From Rhea pennata (lineage: Eukaryota > Chordata > Aves > Rheiformes > Rheidae), in assembly GCF_028389875.1 (NCBI RefSeq), contig NC_084670.1:16339383-16403382 (forward strand): DNA of 64,000 bases, read 5' to 3'. A program made the translations under genes and the position numbers. This document shows positions 29,458-41,200 of this stretch, piece after piece. The notes under the pieces were generated by a model. That model had not been told where the DNA came from. It made no database searches and saw only the letters and a program-made list of their open reading frames with translations. Position 1 is the stretch's first letter. Every line of letters begins with the position of its first letter.

Positions 29458-31199
29458 ACACATTGTAAGAATCTACCCAATTCACTGCATGGAATATAAA
29501 TTGAGGCTGACTGGCCCTTGTGCTATGACTTAGTACTTAAACATGCATTTAATTAAGTGCTTTAGAAATGAAACAAGTCACTCTACTGTTTTCTTGCACA
29601 GGTTTTCTGCCTACCTTCCCCCCACACCTCCTTTACACCATTGCTGGCTTTGGCCTTTTGGCTAGGCTTTATGCAGAATTTCAGAGCAATGTCACAGTGC
29701 TCAGTCATGCAGAAAACCCTGGCAGGTTAGAAAGGGACCGTGAAGAAGATGCAGCACAGCTTTCAGGTGATCTTTCTTGCCAACAGAGGAATCTGAGTGA
29801 TAAGCTTTGTTGCTGGATTCAGTCAGAGGACTGGAGTATCTTGCTGGGAACACCCTCCAAGAAAGCCCAGGGAGGGAAGAAAGAGCAACAGGACAATCAA
29901 TATTTAGCTGTTGATGCTACAGATCAAGGTAAGTGGCAAAATTCCTTTCAAACGAACTGGAAAGAAAGTAGGAACTGGAGCTTTGTCCCTAGCTGAGGAA
30001 GGAGAGTTTGCCGGGAACAGAGAAGGGTGTTGGAAAGGCATGATCGGGGCCAGTAGCAGGGATTTCTCATCTTTCTGGGTGTTCAGAAGTTGGCAGTGAC
30101 TGTGAAAGAAGATGACCCTGGGCTATTCACTGATCTCAGGATGACTAAATGCTTCCAGTGCAATATGGGTGTGATAAAAGACAAGGGCAGTCTGGACCCA
30201 AGGGGTATTTAGAGCTGAGAGTGCAGGAGGGCACGTGGTACTTGTAAGACCCTAGGGTGCAGCTCCAAACATCTGCTCCTGAAAGGTCAATTTACAGGAA
30301 AGAGGAATGGGGAATGAGTTCAGGGAGTGGAGAGCTTATATCACAAAGAGAATGTAAAAGGGCTAAGATCATTCAAATAACTCAGTCTATAAAAGCATGT
30401 AAATACTAGACAAATGGAGAGGAAACAATTATTACAATATTACTACAAGAACAAACAGGTATAAACAGTCTTTATATTTTCCAGTTGTAAAGTAGAAGTT
30501 CTTGACCACCAGTAAAGGGGACTTGATTTGGCCTTTCTGACTGGAGAAGTGGGGTAAGAATTCTTGCAGGCTCAAGATCAGCTCTAGATAACGATTCAAC
30601 AGCAACTGCATGACACGTTTGTCTGTGACAGCAGGAGATCAAACTCCGTAGCCCGGAAGGTCCCTTTTTAGTCCTGTACTCATAGGAAGGAAATGATGCG
30701 AAGAACTTTTTAGGTAAATGTTGTTACTAATAGTTTGGAAATAGCTATAAATTAATTCAATTTGGGTGGCAAACTCTCATCATGAACCAGTGTCAGCGTC
30801 AAGCTCCAGTCAACATCCTGTGATAGGAGTGACTTAAAAAGACATAATCCTCCCTCCCCAAACCACTGAATCCCCAGTGATTTCTTCAGCGCCCAGTGGC
30901 TCTGACTCCCCTGTGGTGCTGCACTTGAAGAGGAGCTGGGAATTTTTGTCTTCTAATGGCGCTCAGGTGAAATCTTTCCGCCCTCTTTGGCTACCAGTCC
31001 TCAGGAGTGAACGGGGCCCATGAGGAGAACCAGCGCGAGCAGCTGAAATGTCTCCCTGGACAGACACCTCAGCACAATCCCGCGCTCCTAGAGCCAAAGC
31101 GCCTCCCAGCGTTTATTCCACGCTCCTAACTATTTCAGTGGGCAGGAGCGACTAGCTCGTTTTAAAAGTCCCGTCGGGGGCTCCTCACAACCAGCGCCC

Positions 31200-31440
31200 T
31201 TGAGACGAGGCGAGCTGCCCTGGGCACGGCCCTGCCGCCCCCGCACTACAGCTCCCAGCACGCCCCGCGGCTGCCACGCCGGCTGCCATTGGCGGGGCCG
31301 CGCGCGGGCGGGGCGCCCCGCCCCCTGCGGCCGGCCGTTACCGCCGCCGCCCGCGCAGAGCGGCGCCCCGCGGGCGCGCGACCTCTTCTCAGCGGCGTCC
31401 TCTTCTCAGCGGCGTCCTCTCAGCCTCCGGCGCCCGCCAT
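31200..31440. promoter_or_regulatory. CpG-island promoter candidate
   Basis: A sharp rise in GC and CpG content includes GC boxes (ggcggggccg, gggcggggcg, ccccgccccc near 31291-31324), an inverted CCAAT box (attgg at 31288-31292) and a ZNF143/SBF-type element at 31245-31264. An imperfect direct repeat of gcggcgtcctcttctca lies at about 31391-31422. A plausible donor (ccgccat|gtgagg) at 31440 would end a noncoding first exon. It most likely serves SAMD13 or a noncoding transcript. The direction is inferred. Confidence 0.65.
31245..31264 (+). promoter_or_regulatory. ZNF143/SBF-type promoter element
   Basis: ACTACAGCTCCCAGCACGCC fits the ACTACAATTCCCAGCATGC-type element found in many vertebrate CpG-island promoters. 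There are few mismatches and the CCCAGCA core is intact. Confidence 0.7.
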
Positions 31441-32278
31441 GTGAGGATCTAGGACTTGCTTTTGCCTCCAGCATGACTCTAAAACATTTGTTCGTTACTG
31501 ACAAAAAAATAGAATATATTTTTATAAATCAATATAACCCGTTCTACTATATAAAGCTTGTTTCTTTAGGCAGAGGAGCTTAGGTAGGAAAACAAAATTA
31601 CAGAGGAAAAAGTGCTATATTGTGCTGTTGCTTGACTTTCCATGTCAAAGTGTATTTATCCATGTTTTTACCCAGGACGTGGGAAGAAGAAAGGTGTTTG
31701 CCTTTATCTTGCTCACAGAGAGCTGAATTCTAGTGTCTTGCTGTTCAGCTGGCAGGATGCTACGCCTCCCTTTGCCTTGTGCAGTGTGTTTCATCTTCAC
31801 ATACTGCTGTTACTTTAGGGACAAAGAAAACTTGTCAGTAGAAAATTGGCATTTTCTAATACTCAGAAATGATCCATTAGTGTCCAGAATCTGCACTGAT
31901 TTCTACATGTTTCATCTTTAGTAATAGAAGAAATTTAGGAACATCCGGGGTTGATCCCTCAAACTGGATTTCCGAGCTTGGGTTTCAGTTTGTTCCTTGC
32001 ACAACCTGAGAAATCCTTTTTGCCAGAAGCAGGATGCAAATAGTCAGAAGTCTATGTCACTTTCCTGCTTTATCTCTCTGCAGACATAATCTCATTCTAA
32101 TTGAATGACCTTATTGCAAAACTGAATGAAAATACAAGCCATAGATCATACTCCACATTGAAGTTTTCCACAGCTCATTTTCTTAAAATTTCTATCTCTA
32201 CTGTTCCAAGATCTTTTAGAAAGAATGCACATACTGTGTGAGCCTTATTTTAAATACTCTAAGGATTAATTGGAGAAC

Positions 32279-32300
32279 ATGATGGAAGGAATGAGCGAGT
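32279..32300 (+). CDS. SAMD13: Candidate first coding exon of SAMD13
   Basis: ATG-ATG-GAA-GGA-ATG-AGC-GAG-T is followed by a strong gtgagt donor. The exon ends in phase 1, exactly what the exon at 35983 needs (it starts with TT). The join would read MMEGMSEF, then [11 protein letters not shown] remember the human long isoform starting with about ten residues ending LLEGVF before AEVKEPCSLP, so the split phenylalanine codon fits and the total would be about 120 residues against 122. This is inference from splice phase and a short resemblance. A competing exon at 33996-34086 also keeps frame. Confidence 0.35.
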
Positions 32301-33826
32301 GTGAGTAAAATAGCTGGCTTATATTTGTATCCTCAAATGTCAGTTCATTACCAAAGTTAGAAACCAGCTGATGCAGAAAATTCAGTATGTCCTCATTTAG
32401 GCTATTTATTTCTGGAGAAACAAAAAAGAATTTCCTTGTGCAGCTTATTTTACAGCACGTTTTGGGATGTTAAGAGGATTTTCTTTAGTGTGCATCTGCA
32501 TTTGTTTATCTGCATTTATTTAAAATCCAAAGCAGTGAAGACTCCCACTGCCATCAGTTATCAGCACTCATATTTAATGCATGTTCAAATTGTATTATTT
32601 GCATTTTTCTGTGAGCTTTGGTTATTCATTTACCAGCATGTAAGTTAGGCAAAATGAAATTATCAGTGAAGCCTTGTCAACAGTCCCCTTTGCACAAAAC
32701 TACACTTTTTCCTGCAATTTTAGTGTTTGTAACTTAAGAGTTTGAGTTAGGAGCTTGGTCACTTCAACCTCTGTTCTCAAGACAGGTAGCAGTCCTGTAA
32801 ATGTTTCTATCATTGTGCAGCCAGGATGTGTAAGCTGCTTGTAGTGTGAGACAGCTATGCAGTGCCTGGGACAGCCCTGCACCGCATACTCCTCCTGCCA
32901 GTGCCAGCTGTGGGAGCTGTTTCCTGAAGTCATGACTTTTCTGCAGAAATGAGGCTGAGGTCACTAGCTCATTTGGTATGAATCCCCAAGTAGGTAGTTA
33001 TGCCTCCCTGAGATGGCTAACCTGGTCTCACATTGAACTAGAAGGGTGTAATTTTGAGTGGTTTGTCTTAGAAATACTTCTGTAAGTTACACATTCCACC
33101 AATCTGTACTAATTCAGGCTATTAAGGATGCCTAAAAGGAGCATTACAGTCCCTCTGAACTGTGACTAAGACACAGAAGGGAAGTTTGCAAAGCATTTGT
33201 GCAGAGAGAACAGGATGTGTTATTTGTTACTGTTTAATTTTCCTACTGCTAATGGCATATTACCTACATAATGGTTTTGTACAATTAGAAAATGTCTTAA
33301 ATCAATGTAAAATTGGAAGTAGTAATTTAAAAAAGTTTAATACAGAAAGGGGGGAGGAGAGAGGAGAAATTGCTGGAGAAAACTGCCAAAATTTGTTTTA
33401 ATCCGCAATGACTACATTTTTTTTCTGGGTGGGCCAGACTTCACGGGTGCTGTGAGTTGTACCTCAGTGTAAAAGACAACCCATGGATATCTGGGAGTCT
33501 ATTTGTGAAATAAGATATGACGCTTACGTGAATAAGAGCCATAATCCGTCCCAGGGAATTGCTGTCTCCATCTCCTCTTTGTGTGGTCCCTGCAGTGGCA
33601 CAGCTGTGGTGCCCTTACTCAATCCTCCTTTCTGCCATCCTGAACCCAAAAGGGTCATTTCGAAGAAAGCCAAGTGTCACTTGTAAGTTGATGAGCTCAT
33701 TTCAGAAATTAATTTTATGTGACTTTTATACTTTTATCAGTTCTTCCAGATCTGGTTGTTTCTATTTCTCACTTTGCTTTAAAGATTTCCTGCTATAAGT
33801 TACTTTATACTTTGAAAGTGGTTGCC

Positions 33827-33846
33827 TTTTTTTTTTTTTTTTTGCC

Positions 33847-33886
<40 letters not shown>
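33827..33886. repeat. Poly-T tract facing a poly-A tract
   Basis: T17 (33827-33843), a six-base spacer and A37 (33850-33886) form a potential long A:T hairpin. Such tracts are also prone to sequencing-length error. Confidence 0.85.
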
Positions 33887-33889
<3 letters not shown>

Positions 33890-33995
33890 ACTCTTACTAA
33901 ATACATCCCATTTGGTAGGAGGAGTAGAAATGTTTACAAGGAGGTCCCAAGAAACTCAGGTCATGAATCTTGCATTGAGCGCTACTCTCTTGCAG

Positions 33996-34086
33996 CGCGG
34001 TACAGGAGGATTTGCAGCTCTCCTGGCGGGCAGCCTTTCCAACAAAGAAACGGCGAAAACTGTGCCCTCGGGAGCTCTTCCCACAG
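33996..34086 (+). other. Candidate alternative upstream exon of SAMD13
   Basis: A 91-base segment is flanked by a good acceptor (ctctcttgcag) and a good donor (cacag|gtaaat). In the frame that continues into the 35983 exon it is open for 30 codons, ending PSGALPT. It contains no ATG, so it would need a start upstream or would be untranslated. Its protein does not resemble the mammalian SAMD13 N-terminus, which argues against a coding role. Confidence 0.3.
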
Positions 34087-34099
34087 GTAAATACTGCCG

Positions 34100-34500
34100 C
34101 AAGGAGCCCGATCCTCCGCAGCTGTTCGAGCCCGCTCCCCCGCCGCCATGCCCAGCCCGAGCAAACTTGCCCGGTGCCCTTCCTAACGGCTGCTGCTGTA
34201 GGGGCATGGGGGGACCCCCCGCGCCGGGCCCTGTCAGCGGGCCGGTGGCAAATGGCTCCCGCGCGGCAGGCGCGGGCACCCGGCGGCGGCGAGGCGGCGC
34301 CGCGCTGCGCCTTTAAAACGGCCGCCATGACGCGGGCGGCGGTTGGTGCGGGCCGTGTGTGGCGCCCGCGTCACGCGGGCCGGGAGCCAGGCGGGGCTGC
34401 TGCCCGGTGTCAAACTGAGCCGCCTCGGAGCGCCCCGCTGCCGGCGGGGGGGCGGGGGCCGGGGGCTCCGCCGCTCCGGAGCCGCGGGTAGCAATGCTTT
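34100..34500. promoter_or_regulatory. Second CpG-island promoter candidate upstream of SAMD13
   Basis: GC- and CpG-dense sequence with a YY1-like element (gccgccatga at 34321-34330) just after a short AT step (tttaaaac). It also has GC boxes and a G-run array (34441-34466). CpG-rich sequence trails on to about 34800. Its position 1.5 kb before the first certain SAMD13 exon suggests a promoter for SAMD13. Long GC-rich reading frames on both strands here look like composition artefacts. Confidence 0.65.
34441..34466 (+). other. Potential G-quadruplex
   Basis: G-runs of 7, 5 and 5 separated by one or two bases provide four or more GGG tracts within 26 bases, inside the CpG island. Structure is predicted from the pattern only. 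Confidence 0.5.
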
Positions 34501-35982
34501 GGTTTAGTTGCTCGTAGGTAGGTTTTTCTGTCTTACTTTCCCCCCACCCCCAGCCAAAAAAATGACAGTGTGGTGTAATGCTGCCTGGCGAATGGTTTCT
34601 GAGATGCTTGTAAAATGGTGAACGTGTGTCACACAGTCCCCGAGGGAGCCGTTTCCTCGCCCGCTGGGGGAGAGGGGGAGCGCTGGGCGCCGGCGCTGCC
34701 CCCCAAGTTGGGGTGGCGGTGTGGGGCTGCGGGCTTCGCCGACAATACCCCGCACGAGAGCTCGGTGTCGCCTTTGCGTTTGGTTTCGCGGTATCGAGGA
34801 GAACGCTTTGCAAATAGGTTGTGGCAGTTGTCATTTTGCAGCCACCTCAGGTGAACTAAGAAGTGGTTTGGAAGAATGCATTGAGTTATTTGGTGAACAG
34901 TACTGAAGAAATGCCCTTTTGATTAGTTTGTAGCTGTTGGTTTTGGTGTTTTACATGCTGATAACTGTATAATGAATGGTCCCCTTAAAAAAAAAAAAAA
35001 CAGCAGTATTATATATTATTATTGTCATCATCTATTTCTGCAAACTTTAGCTGAAGAGCATGATTTCCCTATTCTGGACTTCCCAGAGCTGTATGACATT
35101 TCTGGCATCCATTAATGCTACAGCAAAAACATCCTGAGTCCTTGGTCAGTTGCTTAGTGTTCTGTGAAGTAGGAATGACTTATTTAAGAGCAACAGCAAC
35201 AAAAAGGCCTGGATCATTTCTGCATATTCCATGAAGCGGTAGAAAAAACTGTGTAGTAGAAATAGTCCAGCACACTACGAGTAGGGAAACAAATTGGATT
35301 TTTTTTCCCCCATGCTCATTGATGCCTTTCCTCTGCTGAATTCAGTATACCTATAGAAGAGGTATAGTGCAGGAAGGATGACCTTATGGATAAAGTACTG
35401 ATTTAGGCCTCAGGAGTTTGGGGCTCAATTTGTAACTCTGCTTACCGGCTTTTTGTGACTTGTGTATAAATCATTTTGCTCATCTGTACCTCAGCTTCCC
35501 AATTTATAAAACAGGAATACAGTTTTCAGAATCTCACCAGGGATAAGATCGTACATCTATTTGGGATCCTTAGTATAATAGGGTGACTGGAGGTACAATG
35601 AGCCCACTTGGTATGTGACTATATATGTATAGTATGTCAGTCTTTCTTTCCTTTTCTCTCCCTGTGTGAGTGTGAATATACAGTTTAGGTTAAAGTTTTT
35701 AGTTTACCAAAGGATCAAAATTAACTTTACCATCCTTGATTTTCAGGCATGAAGCATTTCTTGTGTTTGAAACGCAGTTCAGCTTTTCCTGTTTTATTAG
35801 CTATTATCAGCTATTATCAGCCTTGCCAGGCTTCTGAATAAATCAGTCCGTAATTGCACTTTTGCTCTCAGGTGGAAATATGCTTGTGTCTCTGTAGAAT
35901 GCCTGTTTCTATTGTATTATGTTGCTGTTTTCATACTGCTGATAATTAAACGCAGCTTTTTTTTTTCCTCCTTATTGATTAG

Positions 35983-36067
35983 TTGTTGAAGTAAAAGAAA
36001 CCTCTGTCCTCCCCATGCTAACTGTTGACATGGAAAACAAGGAAAATGGCTCTCTGGATGTCAAAAA
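35983..36067 (+). CDS. SAMD13: SAMD13 exon: N-terminal segment
   Basis: The 85-base exon follows acceptor cttattgattag and precedes donor gtaagt. It reads [19 protein letters not shown]..., with an internal ATG at 36015. It ends in phase 2, and the split AA|T codon gives the asparagine of VKNSVENG on joining to 40252. Confidence 0.88.
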
Positions 36068-38256
36068 GTAAGTGAATCCATAGTGTTTAGTTTTTGTGAA
36101 CGGAACATGGAATTGGATTTTAGTTTTTCTTTGACTGACTTTATGTAGCTGGCAAGGGTTGGTGCCTCCATCTTGGCTTGTTTCAAAGTTTCTCTCTTCT
36201 CAATTCCCTTTATTATATTTCAGCTTCAAAATAGAAGAGTCTTGGGCACCGAATTGATTAAAGAGGGGTATGTGGGAGGGCTGTATAGTAATTGAGAGAT
36301 GCAGAAGCTTGAAGCCTAAGTTGGAGTGTCTCCTTTGACTTAGCCTTTCAACCGGAGAGTAAAGTAAGTAGTATTGTAAGCAATAGTCCACCTCCACTCA
36401 GCTGCCTGCTGATGTGAGGGAAGTTCCTTTCACCATTCAGTTGGACTGAAGAGATGAAACTCCTCAGGAAGGGCTTGCAAAGTGGAAGCAAGAAAGCAAG
36501 TGGTGCTTGAGGAGTTTAAGGGTCTTTGTACTTCCAGCTAGTGCTTTTTGCAGAAGCAGTTCCAAGTGGGAGGAAATGTCCTGTGTCGAAGTCTCCCCTC
36601 TCTCTGTCTTTTTTTAAAGAAAGACAGGTATCTTTCCCTGGTGACTGCCCTGCCATCCAGAGCTAAGAAGTAGTAGCAGCAGTGTACGTCTTTCGTGACA
36701 GTTCTTCTCTGAAACAGGTATTCTAAACTGTTTGCTGAAGAAGCCCTAAACTGCTGGAGTGGAAATAAGACAAAGCTCCACATGGTATGCATTGCCCTAC
36801 GATACTCCTCAGTGTGATGAACTGCTTGCTAAGGGGGAGAAACTGTTTTTGGAGAAGTTTCTGTATCCCTGAAGATCAGCAGTGCTTAGATTAGGAGCAG
36901 CAATCCTAAGTAATCCTGAGACCCAAGAAGCAGGGCTCTGATGTGAAAAAAATGAGCATTACATCTCTAAGGGTTATAGATGCTGTGCTGATATATAACA
37001 CAAAGAGAGGAGCTGGAGAGTTCCTAGTATCTCCTCTTGGACTGCAACGCTTCTGCAAAACTGCATCTTGTGCTTCTCCTTCAGATTTCTTTGCCATGAG
37101 CTTTACAAGAAAACTTGGTAATGCCTAGAACCCTGGGTGGTAGAGTAATATAAACAATAATAAAAATTATAGTTGCTTTAGGATGGTGATGAAGCACCTG
37201 ATTATGACACAGGATCAAAAGATCTGATGACAGCCATTAAAATCAGTATGTTCCCCCTCCACTTGAGTCATTGGTTACACCACACTAATATAAAACGCAT
37301 TTGCCTAGTCAGTGAATACACATAAATTATACCATATATGTCCCTCAGAAGCCACCCTCAATTAGCAGTCTTTCTTCTACAATGGAGACTCCATGGGAGG
37401 GAAACAGGGAAAAACTCGCAGCTTATATTTAATTATTTTCCCCTGAGGCTTAGGTGATAAAGGCTCAACTACTAATTGTGAAGGTGGCCTTTTAAGGCTG
37501 ATGGGGACTGTAATTAAACTGAACTGAAGCTGTGGTTTCAAAATGAATGCATGCAATATGTAAGCGTACATGTCTGCAAAGCAAGTATTTGGCACTTTCT
37601 TGAAGTGGTTATAAATAGCTTGGATAAGATCTGTTTGTTCACAGCTATATCCTACCACATGATGGCAATAAAGGCACAGGGACAGTGGTGAAAAGTAGAC
37701 AAGCCAAATCTGTTCATAATCAGGGCATCTGGTATCCGGTTGTACAGCCTAAGATGCCAGCCCTCTTAAGGTTTTACAACATTCAGGATGTCTGGTGCAT
37801 GGTTAAGCCATGGCTCTTCTAAATTCAGTTTCCTTGTCTGAAGAGTAGCTGTATGCAGCAGCAAGGCAAGGAGACTGTCAAAGTCTAGAAGTCCAAACAC
37901 CATCTGTGTGCATAGATGGGTTAAAATCCAGCCAGTTTCCGAAAGTCTGTCACATGTCCTTGAGTCTGCCCTTGCAGCTGTAGCTGTGGAAATTGACTCC
38001 ACTTGAGGTTGAGCATGATGCTATTGCTTGAGGCAGGAACTTTTAGTTATTTCCTGGGATTAATCTATAGCAGAACCTGTGAAGTCATTGCAGTTGGGCC
38101 TGGGATGGGGCTGGACCAGTCATTGTATTTCCTTGTACTACAAGAGCTACGTGAAGAACCAATAAACTTGAAGTAAAATACAAAATTGTGAAAGGGCGGG
38201 TTTGGGACCATAATTAGCTTGAGATTAAAACGCTTTGGAAAGTAAGCAAAAAAAAA

Positions 38257-38289
<33 letters not shown>

Positions 38290-41200
38290 ATATATATATT
38301 TACAGATTGAATCTTTTATTTGCTGTTTAGGATAAATTAAATAAAGTTCAACATCTTTAAGATTTATTGTGTTTTTTTTAATGCTGAGTTGTTGGGTTTT
38401 TTGTTTTTAAGTAGGAGATGAGACATTCAAAATGATAGTGTATGTCTTAGGAATGCATATCTTATGCAAAGATTTAAACGTGATTCTTCAAACGCTACTT
38501 CAATAAGTATGTATAGGTTTTTTGTGGTTCATAGCACATTTTACTTTTTAAGCCTCAGAATATACGCAACACCAAAAATTGAAAGGCATATTTTTGATTT
38601 AAAAAATAAGTGCAGTTCTGATAAGGCGAGAGAGTCAGATATTCAGTTCTGTAGAGTGTTACCTATTTCTGTAATTGCAGTCAGTGAAGCAGTTCATAAA
38701 GTAAGGTATTACTTGATGAGTAAGAAACTCTAGTCCCTAGCTCATTGCTCTCGAATATGTTTATATTTTAGAGATAAATGAAAATAACAGCTTTTAGAAG
38801 GGTAATTGCAGCATAAAGTGTGAAATCTGGGTTGCCATATGAGTCTGTAGAGCAATAATTTTCTTGCCATATTCAAAGGTACATCCTAAGAGTCAGGGGA
38901 GAAGTGAAAATCACTGTGTTCGTGAGTCCTCCATCACAGGATCAGCTTACTCATAGTAGTTGGGATGTTGTTGAAATGAAGTGACTTGAGGTACTATCTG
39001 TGATTCTGCCCCCTTCTCATCATGGGCTGGTTAAAAGTGGTGGGCCCTTGATTCACTCAGATGTTTTGCTGAAGACATACTTAATAACGTTTTTCTGAAT
39101 CCTAGTGACCTGCCATTGTTGCTTTAGGGCAGCCATTTACTAAGCCAAGCCAACACATGTTAAGGTGATGGTAGTTAGAAAAGAAAAATTTGAAGAGCAG
39201 GAAGAAAGATGCTGTCAGGAGAATATTACGTGTGTTTGTTCTCCAGCTATTGCTACTGAAAATCAAGATCATATGTTTAAACTTCAGGGCCTGAAATGGG
39301 TAGGACTCTGGCATCTGCCCTGCTATGTACACATTTGTTATTTCATCATTAGTGTTACAGTTAAGCATGCATGACAGTGGAAAATATTCAGGATGAACTT
39401 GAAGGTGAAATGAGACCTCTAGTTGGAGAAGCATGTTCTAAAAGTTGTATATTTTGAAATGTATCTTGCTCTTCATGCCTCTAAATTGCTGCAGGAAAGG
39501 CAGTCAAGTTTCACTGTATGTATTTTTCACCAAGAATTTGCAGATACGCAAAGGTTATCTGAGATAGCAAAATGGAAGGTTGAGCATAAGGATACCAATA
39601 TGGATGTTTAGTTGTTTCTGTTACTGTGGAAAGCAATTGCCTGAGGTCAATCAGAAGGAATTTATTCTGATTGTGTTTAACAGCTGCTTTCCAGGATTAA
39701 TAGCTTTTTAAAAAGTCCATAGATTTGTCCAAAGATGAGTCCAAAAGCAATTTTGGAATAGGTTTTATTTAGAGCTATTGGTGCAGTCAATGGTGGTTTT
39801 GTTTTTCTGTTTTACAAGGTAAAAGTGGTTTCCAATAGTTCCTACCAATGTTACAAAGAAGTATTATGTCATCTTGGAAAAGACTAAGCCACACACTGCT
39901 ATTCTTTATAAGTATTTGGTGGTTGAAAACAGAGGTCTCAAGTCTGGGTTTTGGTATCTCAGACATGGCAAAGGCAGCCACTCCACAGGTGAAGGTCGTG
40001 ACTGATTACATTTGACTGATGTGAAGATTCCTATATTTTCCTCTTTTCTGAAGAGAGGTATCTCAGTGGTCCCCATGTCAGGTCTTTGAAATGGAAGAAA
40101 CAGGAGTGACTGTTCTGTCTTGGAGATCTCGAAGGATACTTTCCCTGGAGAAATGGAAAGGGAAAGGATGTACGTGGGTTGTGCACAAAGAAGCAACTGC
40201 ACATAGTCTGCACATACTTAGTGATTATTCATCTGTATTTGCATTTTGCAGTTCAGTAGAGAACGGGAGACCTCCAGACCCTGCTGACTGGGCTGTTATT
40301 GATGTTGTGAATTACTTCAGAACAGCGGGATTTGAAGAACAAGCCAATGCTTTTCAAGAACAGGTAAATCTGTTAGGAAACATGCATTCACCCTTTGACT
40401 GCCACCACCTTCTCACACTGCACATTTTTGCAATGGATCTGATTATTCAGTTAGTAGGTAGTAAAGTGTTGTGAAGGATCCTTGAAAATTACTGTTAGGG
40501 GGGTGAAAATCCATGAGACTGTTTTGATCTTTTAGTAACAACCTTGCTCCACAAGATGTGGATAGTGGGATGAAAATGGAGTATGTGTTTAAAGCACTCA
40601 TCTGAAAGCTGAGGAGTCTAAACAGATTTTCTGGCTTAGTCTCAGACTATACAAGCCATTCAGTTCCACTGTTTTGTTGTTTAAGATGAGGATGGTAGTT
40701 CTCTTCTTAAGTGCACTATGCAAATACGCTCATGAGTTTATAAAATCCTGGGATCCTAAGAAGCAATTTACTTTCGAAGACCTAGGATGAAAAAAGGCTG
40801 CTGTGTCCCATTGGCTTGACAGTGCAAGCAAACAGGAAGAGGGGAAGTTGATGATAAGGGGGAAAATATCTTTTCTTGCACAGGAGCAACGTGTTTGCAG
40901 GACTCTGAGAAGAAAGGTCAGGCGTTCCTTTTTGGGTCTTGTGGGAGGAAGGCAAAAGATTGTGTTGGTGCTTTTAAGCCTGAATAAGATCTGGAGAGTC
41001 TGTTTCCTGCAGCATATCTGTGAGCTGAGGAGAAATCGTGAACTGGAGAAAGCAGCCCTGTTTTCTGTGAAAAATTTCTCCTATCTGCCTTTGCTTGACA
41101 AAGTAATGTTACCAGAGAAAAGTCAATTAAAGGGGCTGCTATAAATTGCCTTCCAGAGAAAATGATGGCTGAAACACACCTTTTTTCACAAGTTGCTGCT

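Larger units (their letters stand above)
17866..31199. other. Intergenic region, PRKACB to the first CpG island
   Basis: About 13 kb of AT-rich sequence without an exon that I can recognise. It holds a GA minisatellite (22925-23020), a CA/TA repeat (24377-24523) and a poly-A tract (29423-29456). Reading frames here are short, the longest on the plus strand being 29568-29996, and none resembles a known family. Confidence 0.7.
31441..33995 (+). other. Region between two CpG islands, probable SAMD13 5' region
   Basis: Ordinary AT-rich sequence containing the small candidate coding exon at 32279-32300 and, at the right end, a T17 tract facing an A37 tract. Nothing else is supported. Confidence 0.55.

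Noticed and set aside
29568-29996. 142-codon open frame on the plus strand, the longest of its strand in the gene-poor interval
   Set aside because: The translation resembles no family I know, it has no promoter or splice support, and frames of this length occur by chance in 64 kb.
34313-34834. 173-codon minus-strand and 159-codon plus-strand frames in the CpG island
   Set aside because: Stop codons are rare in GC-rich sequence. Overlapping frames are open on both strands and are arginine/proline/alanine-rich, the signature of composition rather than coding.
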